From the NCBI GenBank assembly GCA_020845515.1, contig JADLFQ010000047.1, positions 1 through 62,856 on the forward strand: DNA of 62,856 nucleotides, written 5' to 3'. The translations under genes were made by a program, and so were the position numbers. Numbering within the stretch: position 1 is the stretch's first letter; each line of letters starts with the position of its first letter. The notes beneath the pieces were generated by a model. The model did not search any database, was not told the DNA's origin, and was given only the letters and a program-made list of their open reading frames with translations. Below, piece after piece: positions 33,726-43,438 of this stretch. This DNA comes from Anaerolineaceae bacterium (GTDB lineage Bacteria > Chloroflexota > Anaerolineae > Anaerolineales > Anaerolineaceae).

Positions 33726-34454
33726 TTACCAACCCTCTGCGAGTCTGTGCGCCTGTCGGAGCGGCAGGTTTTCAGAAAGAATGCGCGCTTGTACACTGCC
33801 AATGTCGTACTCAATCCTGTATGATTTCCAAGTTTTATGTTCGGGATTATAGATTGCATACGCGGCACGTTTATCGCGGTCCCTGGGCTGTCCGACAGAA
33901 CCTGGATTAATGATCATTTTTGTTGTGAGAGAAATAACCTCTTCCGATTTTATTTTTCTCATAGTCTCTTTTTGCTTTTCTTCGGCCATGTAAAGAATGG
34001 GAACATGTGTATGACCTACAAAGCAAAGCGGTGTTTGAAAATAGGGGAAATTTATCGCAGCGGTTTGAATATCAAGCAGATATTCCCAGACCGGATTGCG
34101 CGGGCTGCCATGAACTAAAGTGACATTCTCTGCAATTACCCGCTCTGGCAGGCTTTTTAAAAACAGGATATTATCTTCAGAGATTCTAGATTGCACCCAT
34201 TGTGAGGATAGCCGTGCCTCGCGATTAAAAAAAAGTGTGTCAATCCAGCCAATTGCTGCTGCATCGTGGTTTCCCATCAAGCAAGTCAACCTGGGTGTGG
34301 AACGAATGAGGTCAATGCATTCATTCGGATCTGGCCCGTACCCGACGAGGTCGCCAAGGCACCAGGTGGCATCTACATTACCTGCGGCTTCCAGCACAGC
34401 TTGTAAGGCGGTGAAATTTGCATGAATATCGGAAATTATCAAGATGCGCGTCAT
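33726..34454 (-). CDS. Metallophosphoesterase (YfcE/Calcineurin-like)
   Basis: A 242-residue binuclear metallophosphoesterase with the full set of metal motifs: SDIHAN (residues 7-12), GDLVGYG (~34), GNHDA (~61), LVHGSP (~115) and GHTHVP (~145). It would hydrolyse a phosphodi- or monoester; family members act on cyclic nucleotides, nucleotides or protein phosphates. It is the last gene of the long metH operon, 29 bases after the DUF3048 gene. Confidence 0.85.
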   Translation of the reverse strand: MTRILIISDIHANFTALQAVLEAAGNVDATWCLGDLVGYGPDPNECIDLIRSTPRLTCLMGNHDAAAIGWIDTLFFNREARLSSQWVQSRISEDNILFLKSLPERVIAENVTLVHGSPRNPVWEYLLDIQTAAINFPYFQTPLCFVGHTHVPILYMAEEKQKETMRKIKSEEVISLTTKMIINPGSVGQPRDRDKRAAYAIYNPEHKTWKSYRIEYDIGSVQARILSENLPLRQAHRLAEGW

Positions 34455-34483
34455 TGTTTATTGAATCTTTCGCAGTGCAATAG

Positions 34484-35734
34484 TTATGGCAGATGAACTC
34501 TCATTTCCCAAACGCCTGGTGCGGTTGTGCTGAATGTAGAGCTGTTCCCGGCGAGGATGATCCAAGTATTTCCGGGCTTTAGCAGCATGGGCAAACCTGA
34601 ACGATTGTAAAACTGAAGCGGCTGATCATGGGCTGGAACACGCCAAGTCCCATCCATATAAATTCCATCCCTAAAAAATAGCGCGCGTTGACCTTGTTGA
34701 TTATCCCATACTTTAATGTTATGAAGGGTTGGATTATACTCGACATATTCGGTGAATAAAATGATCACATTTGCCGCGCTTACTTGGTTGCCTGTCAGGC
34801 GGTCTGTCAAGGGGATCATATTTGCAGCATCGCCTTTGTTATCTATCCACCGATTGTATCGCTTGAGATCGGGATTGTACCGCCACTCCCCCCGGTTGAA
34901 GGGGGCATATTGTACTGCGATTTGAAGTGCATAGTCGCCTTGCTCGGGTGGGTCAGGGTTAAAAAACATGCCATATAGCGCCTGCCGCTTTTCTTCTATT
35001 CCCAGCTTCCTTGAATACTGGGTGAGTTCAAATGTATTTCCATACACACCCGGGTTTGAATGGGTATCTGCTCCACATATTATCGGGCAGCCAATTTCCA
35101 AGTGAGAAATTGCCTTATCTCCCAATTCCCGTATTAAAATTTTATCGACGCGCGGGTCGGCGCTACCATAGGCCAAAATACCGTGATACATGCTGACAAG
35201 CTGGGAGTCGACCATCCTGCCGGAGCGGATCGGCCCGGCCTGAGGAACATCTTGACCGTAAAAAACAGCCAGGAAGCGATTGGTGCCTTCACCAATATAA
35301 TAATCAAAAACCAGGTCTGCAAAGGAAAGGCCGGATTGCGGACGGACGTTCAGAGAATTGGAAACTTTTACCATTACCGGTCGCCTATCCAAGCGCCAAA
35401 GTTCACCTACAGGGAGTCCGGTCAGAGGATTAATTTCGGAGCTGGTATCTTCAAGACCAATGAGGGACTGTGGGAAAGAGTCGGAAGGATTCAGAGGTGT
35501 TGCATAAGCTGTGGGGGTGGAAAACTCCTCCACTGAAGTTGAGAGGATGGTTGGAGGAGCAAGTTCTGTAATTTTAGGAGATGTGGTCTGATCCGCTGGA
35601 GTTGTCGAATGTATATCTTGCTCTATCGCATTCAATGGGCTGCTGCCTTCCTGAGGTGGTTTTCCAGCCTGACAACCAACCAATAAAAACAGAAGGAGTG
35701 CAGCGCCAACCCAAAGTCCCTTGCCTATAGCCAC
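34484..35734 (-). CDS. DUF3048 lipoprotein
   Basis: A 416-residue lipoprotein: lipobox LLVGC (C21), a Ser/Thr/Pro-rich linker to ~95, then the DUF3048 domain, recognisable from INPLTGLPV, RPVMVKVSN, ARPQSGL-type, FADLVFDYYIGEGTNR and IRSGRMVDSQL. The C-terminal part ends in a small beta domain. Function unknown, probably cell-wall linked. It overlaps coaBC by 10 bases, so it is co-translated with a CoA gene in a SAM-controlled operon, an odd location. Confidence 0.85.
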   Translation of the reverse strand: MAIGKGLWVGAALLLFLLVGCQAGKPPQEGSSPLNAIEQDIHSTTPADQTTSPKITELAPPTILSTSVEEFSTPTAYATPLNPSDSFPQSLIGLEDTSSEINPLTGLPVGELWRLDRRPVMVKVSNSLNVRPQSGLSFADLVFDYYIGEGTNRFLAVFYGQDVPQAGPIRSGRMVDSQLVSMYHGILAYGSADPRVDKILIRELGDKAISHLEIGCPIICGADTHSNPGVYGNTFELTQYSRKLGIEEKRQALYGMFFNPDPPEQGDYALQIAVQYAPFNRGEWRYNPDLKRYNRWIDNKGDAANMIPLTDRLTGNQVSAANVIILFTEYVEYNPTLHNIKVWDNQQGQRALFFRDGIYMDGTWRVPAHDQPLQFYNRSGLPMLLKPGNTWIILAGNSSTFSTTAPGVWEMRVHLP

Positions 35735-36936
35735 GCAATCACCTGTGCAATAATATGTTCAGCCACTTCGCTTTTTGGCATATTTGCAAGCTTTTTCTGG
35801 CTACCATCTGGATAGAGGAAAGTGACCTGGTTTGTATCAACTTCAAACCCTGCATTTGGCGCGCTGATATCGTTTGCGATCATCAGATCCACCCCCTTTT
35901 CTGCCAGTTTTTTGGCGGCATTCTCAAGAGTGTTCTGACTCTCTGCTGCAAAACCGACGACCTTTCCAGGGAACCCAGTGCGTTTCCGCTTTTCCTGGAC
36001 TGTTTTTAAGATATCTGCGGTAGGTTCCAACGGAATGGCTTTTAACCCCTGCTCTTTCTTTATCTTCTGCCCGGCAGTATCTGAAGGGCGAAAATCGGCA
36101 ACAGCAGCCACCATAATGAGTGTATCCGCGGTTTCGGTTTCATCCAGAACAGCTTGCAGCATTTCTGCGGCAGTGCGCACTCTTGTCAGGCGGGCGCCCA
36201 CAGGAACGGGAGACTGAGTAGCGGCAGAAATAAGAACTACCTCAGCGCCAGCGTCTAAGGCCGCCTGTGCCAGTGCAATCCCTTGCTTTCCGGAAGATCG
36301 ATTCGTAATTATGCGGACAGGGTCAATTGGTTCCTGGGTGCCTCCGGCAGTCACCACAATCTTCTTCCCCATAAGCGGTCCACCCGCGGAAAGGGTCCAA
36401 CGGGCTTGATTGCATATTTCTTGCGGTTCCGACATTCTGCCAACTCCCACCAGGCCGGATGCCAGATGGCCGGCTGCAGGACCTATAAAATACGCGCCTC
36501 TCTTTTGGAGGACAGCGATATTGTCGCTGGTTGCGGGATGTTGGTACATCCCTGCGTCCATGGCCGGGGCAATGAGGAGCGGGCAAGTAGCGGCCAGTAC
36601 AGTGACCGTCAGAAGATTATCGGAGATTCCGTGCGCCAGTTTTGCAATGGTATTGGCAGATGCCGGTGCAATCAGGATCATGTCTGCTGCCCGTCCCAGG
36701 CCAACATGGGTAACGTGACCTTCCCCTGCCCACAGATCAGCATCCGTATAGGCTTTTCTTCCAGTGACGGATTGGAATGTTAAAGGGGTGATAAACTGGA
36801 GGGCACTGGTGGTTAATATGACCTCAACAATTGCGCCTTCCTGATGGAGCTTTGAAGCTAAGTCGGCGGCTTTATAAGCGGCAATGCTTCCCGTCACGCC
36901 TAAAAGGATGTTTTTACCTCTCAACGGGTTAGGCAT
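35725..36936 (-). CDS. coaBC: Bifunctional phosphopantothenoylcysteine synthetase/decarboxylase
   Basis: A 403-residue CoaBC. The N-terminal flavoprotein domain (CoaC, to ~185) opens with ILLGVTGSIAAYKAADL and has the active-site segment LLIAPAMDAGMYQHPA, where the usual Asn (PAMN) is Asp. The C-terminal synthetase domain (CoaB) starts at VVTAGGTQEPIDPVR and has NRSSGKQG. Together they convert 4'-phosphopantothenate to 4'-phosphopantetheine, two steps of CoA synthesis. The frame extends to a TTG at 36957, but ATG 36936, two bases after the coaX stop, is preferred. Confidence 0.92.
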   Translation of the reverse strand: MPNPLRGKNILLGVTGSIAAYKAADLASKLHQEGAIVEVILTTSALQFITPLTFQSVTGRKAYTDADLWAGEGHVTHVGLGRAADMILIAPASANTIAKLAHGISDNLLTVTVLAATCPLLIAPAMDAGMYQHPATSDNIAVLQKRGAYFIGPAAGHLASGLVGVGRMSEPQEICNQARWTLSAGGPLMGKKIVVTAGGTQEPIDPVRIITNRSSGKQGIALAQAALDAGAEVVLISAATQSPVPVGARLTRVRTAAEMLQAVLDETETADTLIMVAAVADFRPSDTAGQKIKKEQGLKAIPLEPTADILKTVQEKRKRTGFPGKVVGFAAESQNTLENAAKKLAEKGVDLMIANDISAPNAGFEVDTNQVTFLYPDGSQKKLANMPKSEVAEHIIAQVIAWL

Positions 36937-36938
36937 GT

Positions 36939-37703
36939 TTAATGATTCATTTCCCAAATGATGCGGAGCCCATCCAGGGTCAACCAGGGCGCTAATATTT
37001 CGATAACGGTGGTTTCATTGGCCACAGTTTCAGCCAGGCCGCCTGTGGCAATAACCTTCATGTGAGGATGCAACTCGGAACGAAATCGGGCAACCATGCC
37101 CTCTACCATCGCAACATATCCGAACAGCAAACCAGATTGTATTGCATGCACTGTATTACGTCCAATTGTAGAGGGAGGTCTTTGAAAATCTACGCGCGGG
37201 AGCTTGGCGGTGTGTTGTACAAGCGCCTCCGCGGCAATCCCTATCCCGGGGGCAATTGCTCCCCCAAGATATTGACCGTATTCATCCAGAGCGTCAAAGG
37301 TAGTTGCGGTTCCAAAATCAACCACACAAGCAGGACCGCCATAAAGTTGTTTTACTGCCACGGCGTCTACAATACGATCTGCGCCGACTGCTGCCGGGTC
37401 TTCATAGAGAATATTCACCCCTGTTTTGACAGTATGGTCAACGACGAAAACAGGTTGTCCAAGGTATTGTTGACAGGCCTGCAGAATCTTGCCGGTTAAC
37501 GGCGGAGTTACAGAAGCCAGACACACCCCTTCAAGTTGATTTAGACCACACTTGCTATTTTCAAGCAACCCCAGGATTTGCAAGCCATATTCATCGGGCA
37601 TACGGTTGTGGTCTGTGGCAAGCCTCCAGCGAGCACCCAAAGTTTGATTCTCATACAGTCCCAAGGTGATGTTTGTATTTCCGATGTCAATTGTCAGGAG
37701 CAT
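36939..37703 (-). CDS. coaX: Type III pantothenate kinase
   Basis: A 254-residue ASKHA-fold kinase making 4'-phosphopantothenate, the first committed CoA step. Motifs: DIGNTNITLGLY (phosphate-1) at the N-terminus, GADRIVDAVA near 108, VDFGTATTFDALD near 127 and a PGIGIAAEAL segment near 150. CoaX is the potassium-dependent, CoA-insensitive type. An ATG at 37712 is an alternative start. The next gene, coaBC, continues the same pathway, and upstream is a methionine gene 4-14 bases away. Confidence 0.93.
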   Translation of the reverse strand: MLLTIDIGNTNITLGLYENQTLGARWRLATDHNRMPDEYGLQILGLLENSKCGLNQLEGVCLASVTPPLTGKILQACQQYLGQPVFVVDHTVKTGVNILYEDPAAVGADRIVDAVAVKQLYGGPACVVDFGTATTFDALDEYGQYLGGAIAPGIGIAAEALVQHTAKLPRVDFQRPPSTIGRNTVHAIQSGLLFGYVAMVEGMVARFRSELHPHMKVIATGGLAETVANETTVIEILAPWLTLDGLRIIWEMNH

Positions 37704-37716
37704 CCTACCCATCCAT

Positions 37717-39600
37717 TCAAGTCAGTCTTGGAGCCAGCATTCGCGCTTTTTCAATGATCTCAGCAATACGGTCGTAACGATTAAAAGCAGGCATCAGATA
37801 AACACCTTGGGCGTATGATTTTGTTTCCTCTATTAATTCTAGTGTAATTTCCACACCAGTTTCCGCGCCATTCTCACCAGAAGAGGCCATTCTTTCGATA
37901 AGACTCTCCGGAACTGTGATTCCTGGTACTTCCTGATTGAGGAAGTTGGCGTGCCGGGAACTGGCTAATGGAAGGGCGCCGACAATCAGCGGTGTAGCAA
38001 GATGCCCGTATGCCTCCTGATACAAATCCAGAAAAGCGTTTACCGGTTTTGGATCATAGACCGGCTGTGTCAGGATAAAATCTGCACCCGCCTCAATTTT
38101 TTTCTTTAAAGTTTTAATTTCTTTGAGAGGATCGGGAGGGAGAAGGTTTAGTGCGCAGCCAACTAAAAAAGTGGTCGGCTGACCAATATTTACGCCGGCA
38201 TGGTCAACACCTGCGTTGAAACCTTGTTTGATTAATTTAATCAAACCGGAAGGAACCAGATCATAATCGTCCATTGCATCGGGGTAATCTCCAATTGCTG
38301 TTGGATCACCCATGACAACAAAAACGTTTCTGACGCCCAAGGCATAAGAAGCCAAAAGGTCGCCCTGCACTCTGATCAAACTGCGGCCGCGGGTTGGAAA
38401 ATGGAGGACAGTTTCGATACCGACCTTTTTCTGGACCAAATTACATACGGCCCATGGGCTCATGCGCATACGCGCCATCGGGCTGTCAGCGACATTAATC
38501 GCATCTGCACCAGATTCCGCGAGCAGACTGGCGCCCGCCAGCAGTTTGTGTGCTGACAGGCCCCGCGGTGGAGACATTTCTACAGCAATAATATACCTGC
38601 CACTGGCCAATTTTTTAGAAAGCTCTGTTGGCTGATCGGCTGGGGACAATTCTTCCCCCTCATCTGTGGAAATTGTAAAATTATTGCTTGCATTGAGATT
38701 GGACACAGATTGCAATGTACGAGACATGGCGCGAATATGGTCAGGGGTTGTTCCACAACAACCTCCAATCACACAAGCACCTGCCTGCCAGAATGCCAGA
38801 GCATATTCGCCAAAATACTCGGGAGCGGCACGGTACATAATCCGGTCACCCATTTGTTCAGGCCAGCCAGCGTTTGGCATGACTGAAAAGCGACCTTGAG
38901 GAACCGCCTGGCGCATTTGTTTTAAAATCCGGAGGATCTGGTTGGGGCCACCGGAGCAATTTGCGCCGATTACATCTGCGCCTTCTTCCGCTATCCCTAG
39001 GGCCACTTGGGATGGACTATCTCCCAACAGTGTACGATCATCCCGGGTAAACGTCATGGCAGCGATCACCGGCAGGTGCGGGGCAACTGCTCGGGCAGCT
39101 TGAATCGCGCAGCGTACTTCATAAAGATCGGTCATGGTTTCAATAATGATTAAATCAACTCCGGCATTTACGAGTGCTTCTATTTGCTCGGAGAATGCCT
39201 CGGTCGCTTCTTCGATTTGCACCCTGCCGAAGGGTGCCAGGCGAACTCCCAAGGGACCAACATCCCCGGCAATTAATACCGGTTTAAAGGATGCCATAAC
39301 CACCCGCTTTGCCAATTCAACACCTGCGGTGTTAATTTCTATTAACCTCTCTTCCAGGCCATGGCGGGCAAGTTTATAGCGATTTGCGCTGAAGGTGTTG
39401 GTTTGAATTACCTGAGCGCCGGCTTCAATATATTCGCGGTGTATTTCTGCTATCAGAGCTGGTTGGGTGAAGTTTAATTCGTCGAAACATTCATCAAAAC
39501 CCACGCCGCGCTGATAAAGAATTGTGCCCATCGCGCCATCGAATAATACCGGCCGGTCGGAGTTGGTCAGATTTAGGAATGGGTTTTGGGTTTTTTCCAT
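37717..39600 (-). CDS. Bifunctional homocysteine S-methyltransferase/methylenetetrahydrofolate reductase (YitJ-type)
   Basis: A 627-residue fusion. Residues ~15-295 are a zinc homocysteine S-methyltransferase: LFDGAMGT near 19, the zinc Cys in GANCSGGP (~208) and the Cys pair in GGCCGTTPDH (~276). Residues ~325-620 are a MetF-like TIM barrel: VEMSPPRG near 340 and FILTQPVYD near 505. It probably makes 5-methyl-THF from methylene-THF and can methylate homocysteine. It is 7 bases downstream of metH, so 5-methyl-THF supply and use are in one transcript under the SAM riboswitch. Confidence 0.92.
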   Translation of the reverse strand: MEKTQNPFLNLTNSDRPVLFDGAMGTILYQRGVGFDECFDELNFTQPALIAEIHREYIEAGAQVIQTNTFSANRYKLARHGLEERLIEINTAGVELAKRVVMASFKPVLIAGDVGPLGVRLAPFGRVQIEEATEAFSEQIEALVNAGVDLIIIETMTDLYEVRCAIQAARAVAPHLPVIAAMTFTRDDRTLLGDSPSQVALGIAEEGADVIGANCSGGPNQILRILKQMRQAVPQGRFSVMPNAGWPEQMGDRIMYRAAPEYFGEYALAFWQAGACVIGGCCGTTPDHIRAMSRTLQSVSNLNASNNFTISTDEGEELSPADQPTELSKKLASGRYIIAVEMSPPRGLSAHKLLAGASLLAESGADAINVADSPMARMRMSPWAVCNLVQKKVGIETVLHFPTRGRSLIRVQGDLLASYALGVRNVFVVMGDPTAIGDYPDAMDDYDLVPSGLIKLIKQGFNAGVDHAGVNIGQPTTFLVGCALNLLPPDPLKEIKTLKKKIEAGADFILTQPVYDPKPVNAFLDLYQEAYGHLATPLIVGALPLASSRHANFLNQEVPGITVPESLIERMASSGENGAETGVEITLELIEETKSYAQGVYLMPAFNRYDRIAEIIEKARMLAPRLT

Positions 39601-39607
39601 ATCGTTT

Positions 39608-42600
39608 TTATTTCAAAAGCTGGTCAATGCGATTTTCACCAGTATTATAATATTTTGCTTGGGGATGATGCAGGATGATCGCTGCTGTAGATTGCTCTGG
39701 AATGAGTTGGCAAGCTGAGGTCAATTGCATGCCCAATTCTTTTTCTGCGGGCAATAATTGGAAAACCAGTTTATGGTCTTCAAGGTCTGGAATGGCCGGG
39801 TAGCCCCATGAGTAGCGCTTACCCTGCTCCTCTGCCAATCCCAGTTCGCGCCGGATATGCCGGTGAAGGTATTCTGCCGTAGCTTCAGCGGTTTGAACAG
39901 CCAACCCGTGCAGGAAATATGCTTCGCTGTAGTTGCCTTCAGCTTGAAGTTTCTCGACAAGCTCTGCAGCGGTGCTGCCGACGGTGACTACTTGGAAAGT
40001 GACAACGTCAAATTTGCCGCTTTCGGCATCGGAAAAATAATCCGCAAGGCATAACATTTCACCACTGTTTTGGCGGGGAAAAGACATCCGCGCCATTTCT
40101 ACGGATGAATCACCATTAAAGCTGGCTGGATCGTAAATAATCAAATCGTTGCCTTGTGCCTGGGCTGGAAAATAGCCATACACACCCTGGGGTTTAAGCC
40201 ATTGGTGGTGGATAGCTTGTTGCTGCATCTCTTCCAGTCTGTGTTCAAAATCGTGTCGCAGCCTTTCCCATGCTTCACCGTGTGTGTTCTTCCCGCCCCA
40301 AGACAAGCGAAACAATTCGTTCAGAGGAAGAAATTGAAAGACAATCTCCAAAGGCATTTGACGAACAACCTTGACGCCCCATGCCGGAGGGGCGGGGATA
40401 GTCTCAGCCGGCGGGACGTTTGAACGCGCCCCAGTTGTCTGAACATTTTCCTCGGAGGTGGAGGAGCGACTGAGTTCAAGCTCGGCCTCCTTTTTTATCT
40501 GCTCCAAGAATCCCCGGCTGGCGGAATCATCCATTAAAGTTTCGATGGTTTCCAGCCCTTCGAAGGCATCTTTGCAGTAAAAAACACCGGGTTCATAGAA
40601 TTCCCCAGTCTCTGTCCGCAGAATTCGCCTGCCAAAACGTTTGTTAATAGCGGCTCCTCCGATTAATACAGGCAGCTCGATTCTTCTGCGATGCAATTCA
40701 TTGACGATTAAAGGCATCTGTTTGCTTGTGCTAACCAGCAAGGCGCTTAATCCAATGGCGTCTGCTTTTACATCCACTGCCTGTGCCAGAATTGTTTCCG
40801 CAGGGACTTGTTTCCCCAAGTCAATCACGTTGTAACCGTTGTTGGAGAGAATGGTTTTTACGAGGTTTTTGCCAATATCGTGCACGTCTCCATATACTGT
40901 GGCGAGAACGATCGTGCCCTTAGATATGCCTTCCTGGCGTTCCAGGTATTTCTCTACATGTGAGACAGCTCTTTTCATCACTTCTGCAGATTGCAACACG
41001 AACGGCAAAATCAGCTCTCCGCTACCAAATTTGTCGCCAACTTCTTTCATTGCGGGCAGGAGAACCTCATTAAGAACTTTGATGGCGGCATTGTGCTTAC
41101 TTAAATCGGTGCTTTGATCAATGATCTCGTCAATGTCTTTTTCAATATTTTCTTTTTGCCGGTGGACGATCCGCCAGTGGACTCTCTCGGGGGCGCTTGC
41201 GGAGGAAAGAATAATTTGTGCTTCAGAGGCTTTTTCCTTAAGATTATTTCCTGTTTTCTCGAAATGCTCGATAAAATTTTGGAGGCTGTCTTCCCGGCGG
41301 TTGTAGATCAAATCCTCTGCCAGTATTCTTTCGTTCTCCGGTATATCGAGGTAGGGGGTAATTTGCGCGGGGTTGACAATAGCCATATCCAGCCCTGCCT
41401 GAACTGCGTGGAAAAGCATGGCGCTGTTCAAGACGCTGCGTGCCGCCGGTGAGAGGCCAAAAGATACATTGCTCACTCCGAGGGAGGTGAGCACACCGGG
41501 GAGCTCCTGTTTGATTAGAGAGATTCCGTCCAAAGTCTCTTGGGCAGATTGATTGAATTCGGAGTCTCCTGTTGCCAATGTGAACGTCAGAGCATCGAAA
41601 ACCAAGTCGTGAGGTTTTAGGCCATGGTCCAGAACGGCAATGTCGAAAATCCTTTTGGCAATTTCCAGCTTTCTTGCAGCAGTTTTTGCCATCCCCTGTT
41701 CGTCAATTGTTAATACAATCACGGCCGCATTGTATTTCTTTGCAAGGCTTAATATCCTGTCAGTTTTTCCCCGGCCGCTTTCCAAATTGGTGGAGTTTAA
41801 GAGGCAGCGCCCGGGTGCATATTTCAATGCAACCTCCATGACCTCTGGCTCGGTGCTATCAATGACAAATGGGGTGGAAACTACAGGCGACAGAGTTTTA
41901 ATTACTTTGCGCATAGTCTCAGCCTCATCGGCTCTTTCGGTCAATGCGACGCAGATATCCAGCCCGTGGGCGCCGTTTTCCACCTGGTGCCGCGCGATTT
42001 CAAGGATATTGTCGTAATCTTCTGCGAGGATCATTTCCTTGAACTTTCGACTTCCTTGTGTGTTCAGTCTTTCACCGATTAGAAAGGGGGGTGGCTGCTG
42101 AATCATGGCTGCGGATAGAGTCGCGGAAGCCAGGCGTGGGGAGGAAGATGGGGGACGATTGTTCGGTGGGATGTTTTTTAATCCCTCCACAAGGCATTTC
42201 AAGTGCGCGGGGGTTGTGCCGCAGCATCCACCCACAATGTTGATGTTGTATTTTGTTACATACTCTATCAGTGTTTGAGCACATGGTTCTGGCTCAAGCG
42301 GGTATACAGCCTGTCCGTCCACATTCAATGGGAGGCCGGCATTTGGAATACAAGAAATTGGAAGAGTGGATTGTTCTCCCAAAAATTGAATAGGTTGGCG
42401 CATGTAATCCGGGCCGGTCGAACAGTTTAGACCAAGTGCGGAGATTGGAAAGCCCTCCAAAATTGCAAGTATTGCACCGACATCCGTCCCTAATAACATC
42501 CGTCCGGTGGTGTCCAAAGTTACCTGGGCCTGAATGGGTAGAGTGACCTGGTTTTCTTCAAAGGCTTGCAGAATACCTTGGATGGCTGCTTTGACTTCCA

Positions 42601-43156
42601 GAATATCCTGTGAGGTTTCAATCAGAATTAAATCTACGCCGCCCTGTATTAAGCCGGCGGCTTGTTCGCGAAACACTTCTGTCAATTGATCGAAAGTGAT
42701 ATTGGATAGTTCCGGATCGTTCATCGAAATAAGTTTTCCGGTAGGGCCGATGGAGCCGGCCACAAGACGTTCCTGTCCGGTCTTCTGGGTGTACTCATCA
42801 GCCAACTGGCGGGCAAGTTGCGCGGCTTTCCGGTTAATCTCCAGCACTTTATCCTCGAGCCCATATTCTGCCAGGGTGATATGATTTGCCCGGAAGGTAT
42901 TTGTTTCAAGTACATCTACGCCTACTTCCAGGAAGGAACGATGTACGGTTTCAACCGCTTGCGGGTAACTCAGTATTAGATAATCGTTGCACCCGTTTGT
43001 TTTTTCTCCACCGAATTCCTGTGCGGTTAACGTCAGGCTTTGTAGGCTGGTGCCCATGGCGCCATCAAAGACGACGATTTTTTTCTTGATTATTTCAAGA
43101 TATTTCGAATTTATAAAAACTTGATTCTCCACTGCAACCTCACTTGCCATTTCCAT
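39608..43156 (-). CDS. metH: Cobalamin-dependent methionine synthase
   Basis: A 1182-residue full-length MetH. In order: homocysteine/zinc domain (FDGAMGTSLQ near 31; Cys in GLNCSTGP and GGCCGTTPAH), pterin-binding domain (ERLNTQGSRKFKEM near 355), cobalamin domain (cap, then DVHDIGKNLV with the cobalt-ligand His, near 755) and the C-terminal SAM-binding reactivation domain (WGYPAIPDLEDH near 1125). It transfers methyl from 5-methyl-THF via B12 to homocysteine. GTG 43159 or ATG 43150 are other possible starts; none has a clear ribosome site. It lies 12 bases after the riboswitch terminator. Confidence 0.95.
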   Translation of the reverse strand: MEMASEVAVENQVFINSKYLEIIKKKIVVFDGAMGTSLQSLTLTAQEFGGEKTNGCNDYLILSYPQAVETVHRSFLEVGVDVLETNTFRANHITLAEYGLEDKVLEINRKAAQLARQLADEYTQKTGQERLVAGSIGPTGKLISMNDPELSNITFDQLTEVFREQAAGLIQGGVDLILIETSQDILEVKAAIQGILQAFEENQVTLPIQAQVTLDTTGRMLLGTDVGAILAILEGFPISALGLNCSTGPDYMRQPIQFLGEQSTLPISCIPNAGLPLNVDGQAVYPLEPEPCAQTLIEYVTKYNINIVGGCCGTTPAHLKCLVEGLKNIPPNNRPPSSSPRLASATLSAAMIQQPPPFLIGERLNTQGSRKFKEMILAEDYDNILEIARHQVENGAHGLDICVALTERADEAETMRKVIKTLSPVVSTPFVIDSTEPEVMEVALKYAPGRCLLNSTNLESGRGKTDRILSLAKKYNAAVIVLTIDEQGMAKTAARKLEIAKRIFDIAVLDHGLKPHDLVFDALTFTLATGDSEFNQSAQETLDGISLIKQELPGVLTSLGVSNVSFGLSPAARSVLNSAMLFHAVQAGLDMAIVNPAQITPYLDIPENERILAEDLIYNRREDSLQNFIEHFEKTGNNLKEKASEAQIILSSASAPERVHWRIVHRQKENIEKDIDEIIDQSTDLSKHNAAIKVLNEVLLPAMKEVGDKFGSGELILPFVLQSAEVMKRAVSHVEKYLERQEGISKGTIVLATVYGDVHDIGKNLVKTILSNNGYNVIDLGKQVPAETILAQAVDVKADAIGLSALLVSTSKQMPLIVNELHRRRIELPVLIGGAAINKRFGRRILRTETGEFYEPGVFYCKDAFEGLETIETLMDDSASRGFLEQIKKEAELELSRSSTSEENVQTTGARSNVPPAETIPAPPAWGVKVVRQMPLEIVFQFLPLNELFRLSWGGKNTHGEAWERLRHDFEHRLEEMQQQAIHHQWLKPQGVYGYFPAQAQGNDLIIYDPASFNGDSSVEMARMSFPRQNSGEMLCLADYFSDAESGKFDVVTFQVVTVGSTAAELVEKLQAEGNYSEAYFLHGLAVQTAEATAEYLHRHIRRELGLAEEQGKRYSWGYPAIPDLEDHKLVFQLLPAEKELGMQLTSACQLIPEQSTAAIILHHPQAKYYNTGENRIDQLLK

Positions 43157-43167
43157 CACTTATTAAT

Positions 43168-43320
43168 AAAAAAGCCCCTCGGAATGTGAGAGGCAAACTG
43201 TACATAAACTCTCATCTTCCAGAAATTCTGCATCAAGCAGGTTCTGCCGGAATTGGCACCAGCTTTTCGCGGTGGTTGCCGAGGTTTCAAAGGGCCGTTC
43301 CCTCCACCTCTCTTGATGAG
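43168..43320 (-). ncRNA. SAM-I riboswitch (S box) with terminator, upstream of metH
   Basis: The minus strand carries the SAM-I core: CTCATCAAGAGAGGTGGAGG, then GAACGGCCCTTTGAAACC and TCGGCAACC. P1 is CTCATC (43320-43315) with GATGAG (43216-43211). The expression platform is a terminator: GCCTCTC (43194-43188) pairs with GAGGGGC (43180-43174), then TTTTTT. The P1 3' arm GAGAG can instead pair with CTCTC of the terminator, giving the switch. SAM binding would end transcription before metH, so the operon is shut off when SAM is plentiful. Confidence 0.95.
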
Positions 43321-43399
43321 CAGGTAAGACTTGTGCTTACCCTGATCAATTTTGACGTATTGTAACATAAAGGCTAAAGCAGGTCAATTTGCCGTGTGA

Positions 43400-43405
43400 T
43401 ATAAT
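43400..43405 (+). promoter_or_regulatory. Extended -10 promoter of the selA operon
   Basis: TGATATAAT ends at 43405 and is followed 34 bases later by the start of the 131-residue membrane protein gene, with AAGGAG in between (43423-43428). No good -35 box is seen, in line with an extended -10 promoter. The same TGATATAAT sequence precedes the decarboxylase operon at 8737. Confidence 0.55.
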
Positions 43406-43438
43406 CAAAAAAGTCCATTATTTAAGGAGTTTAATCGT

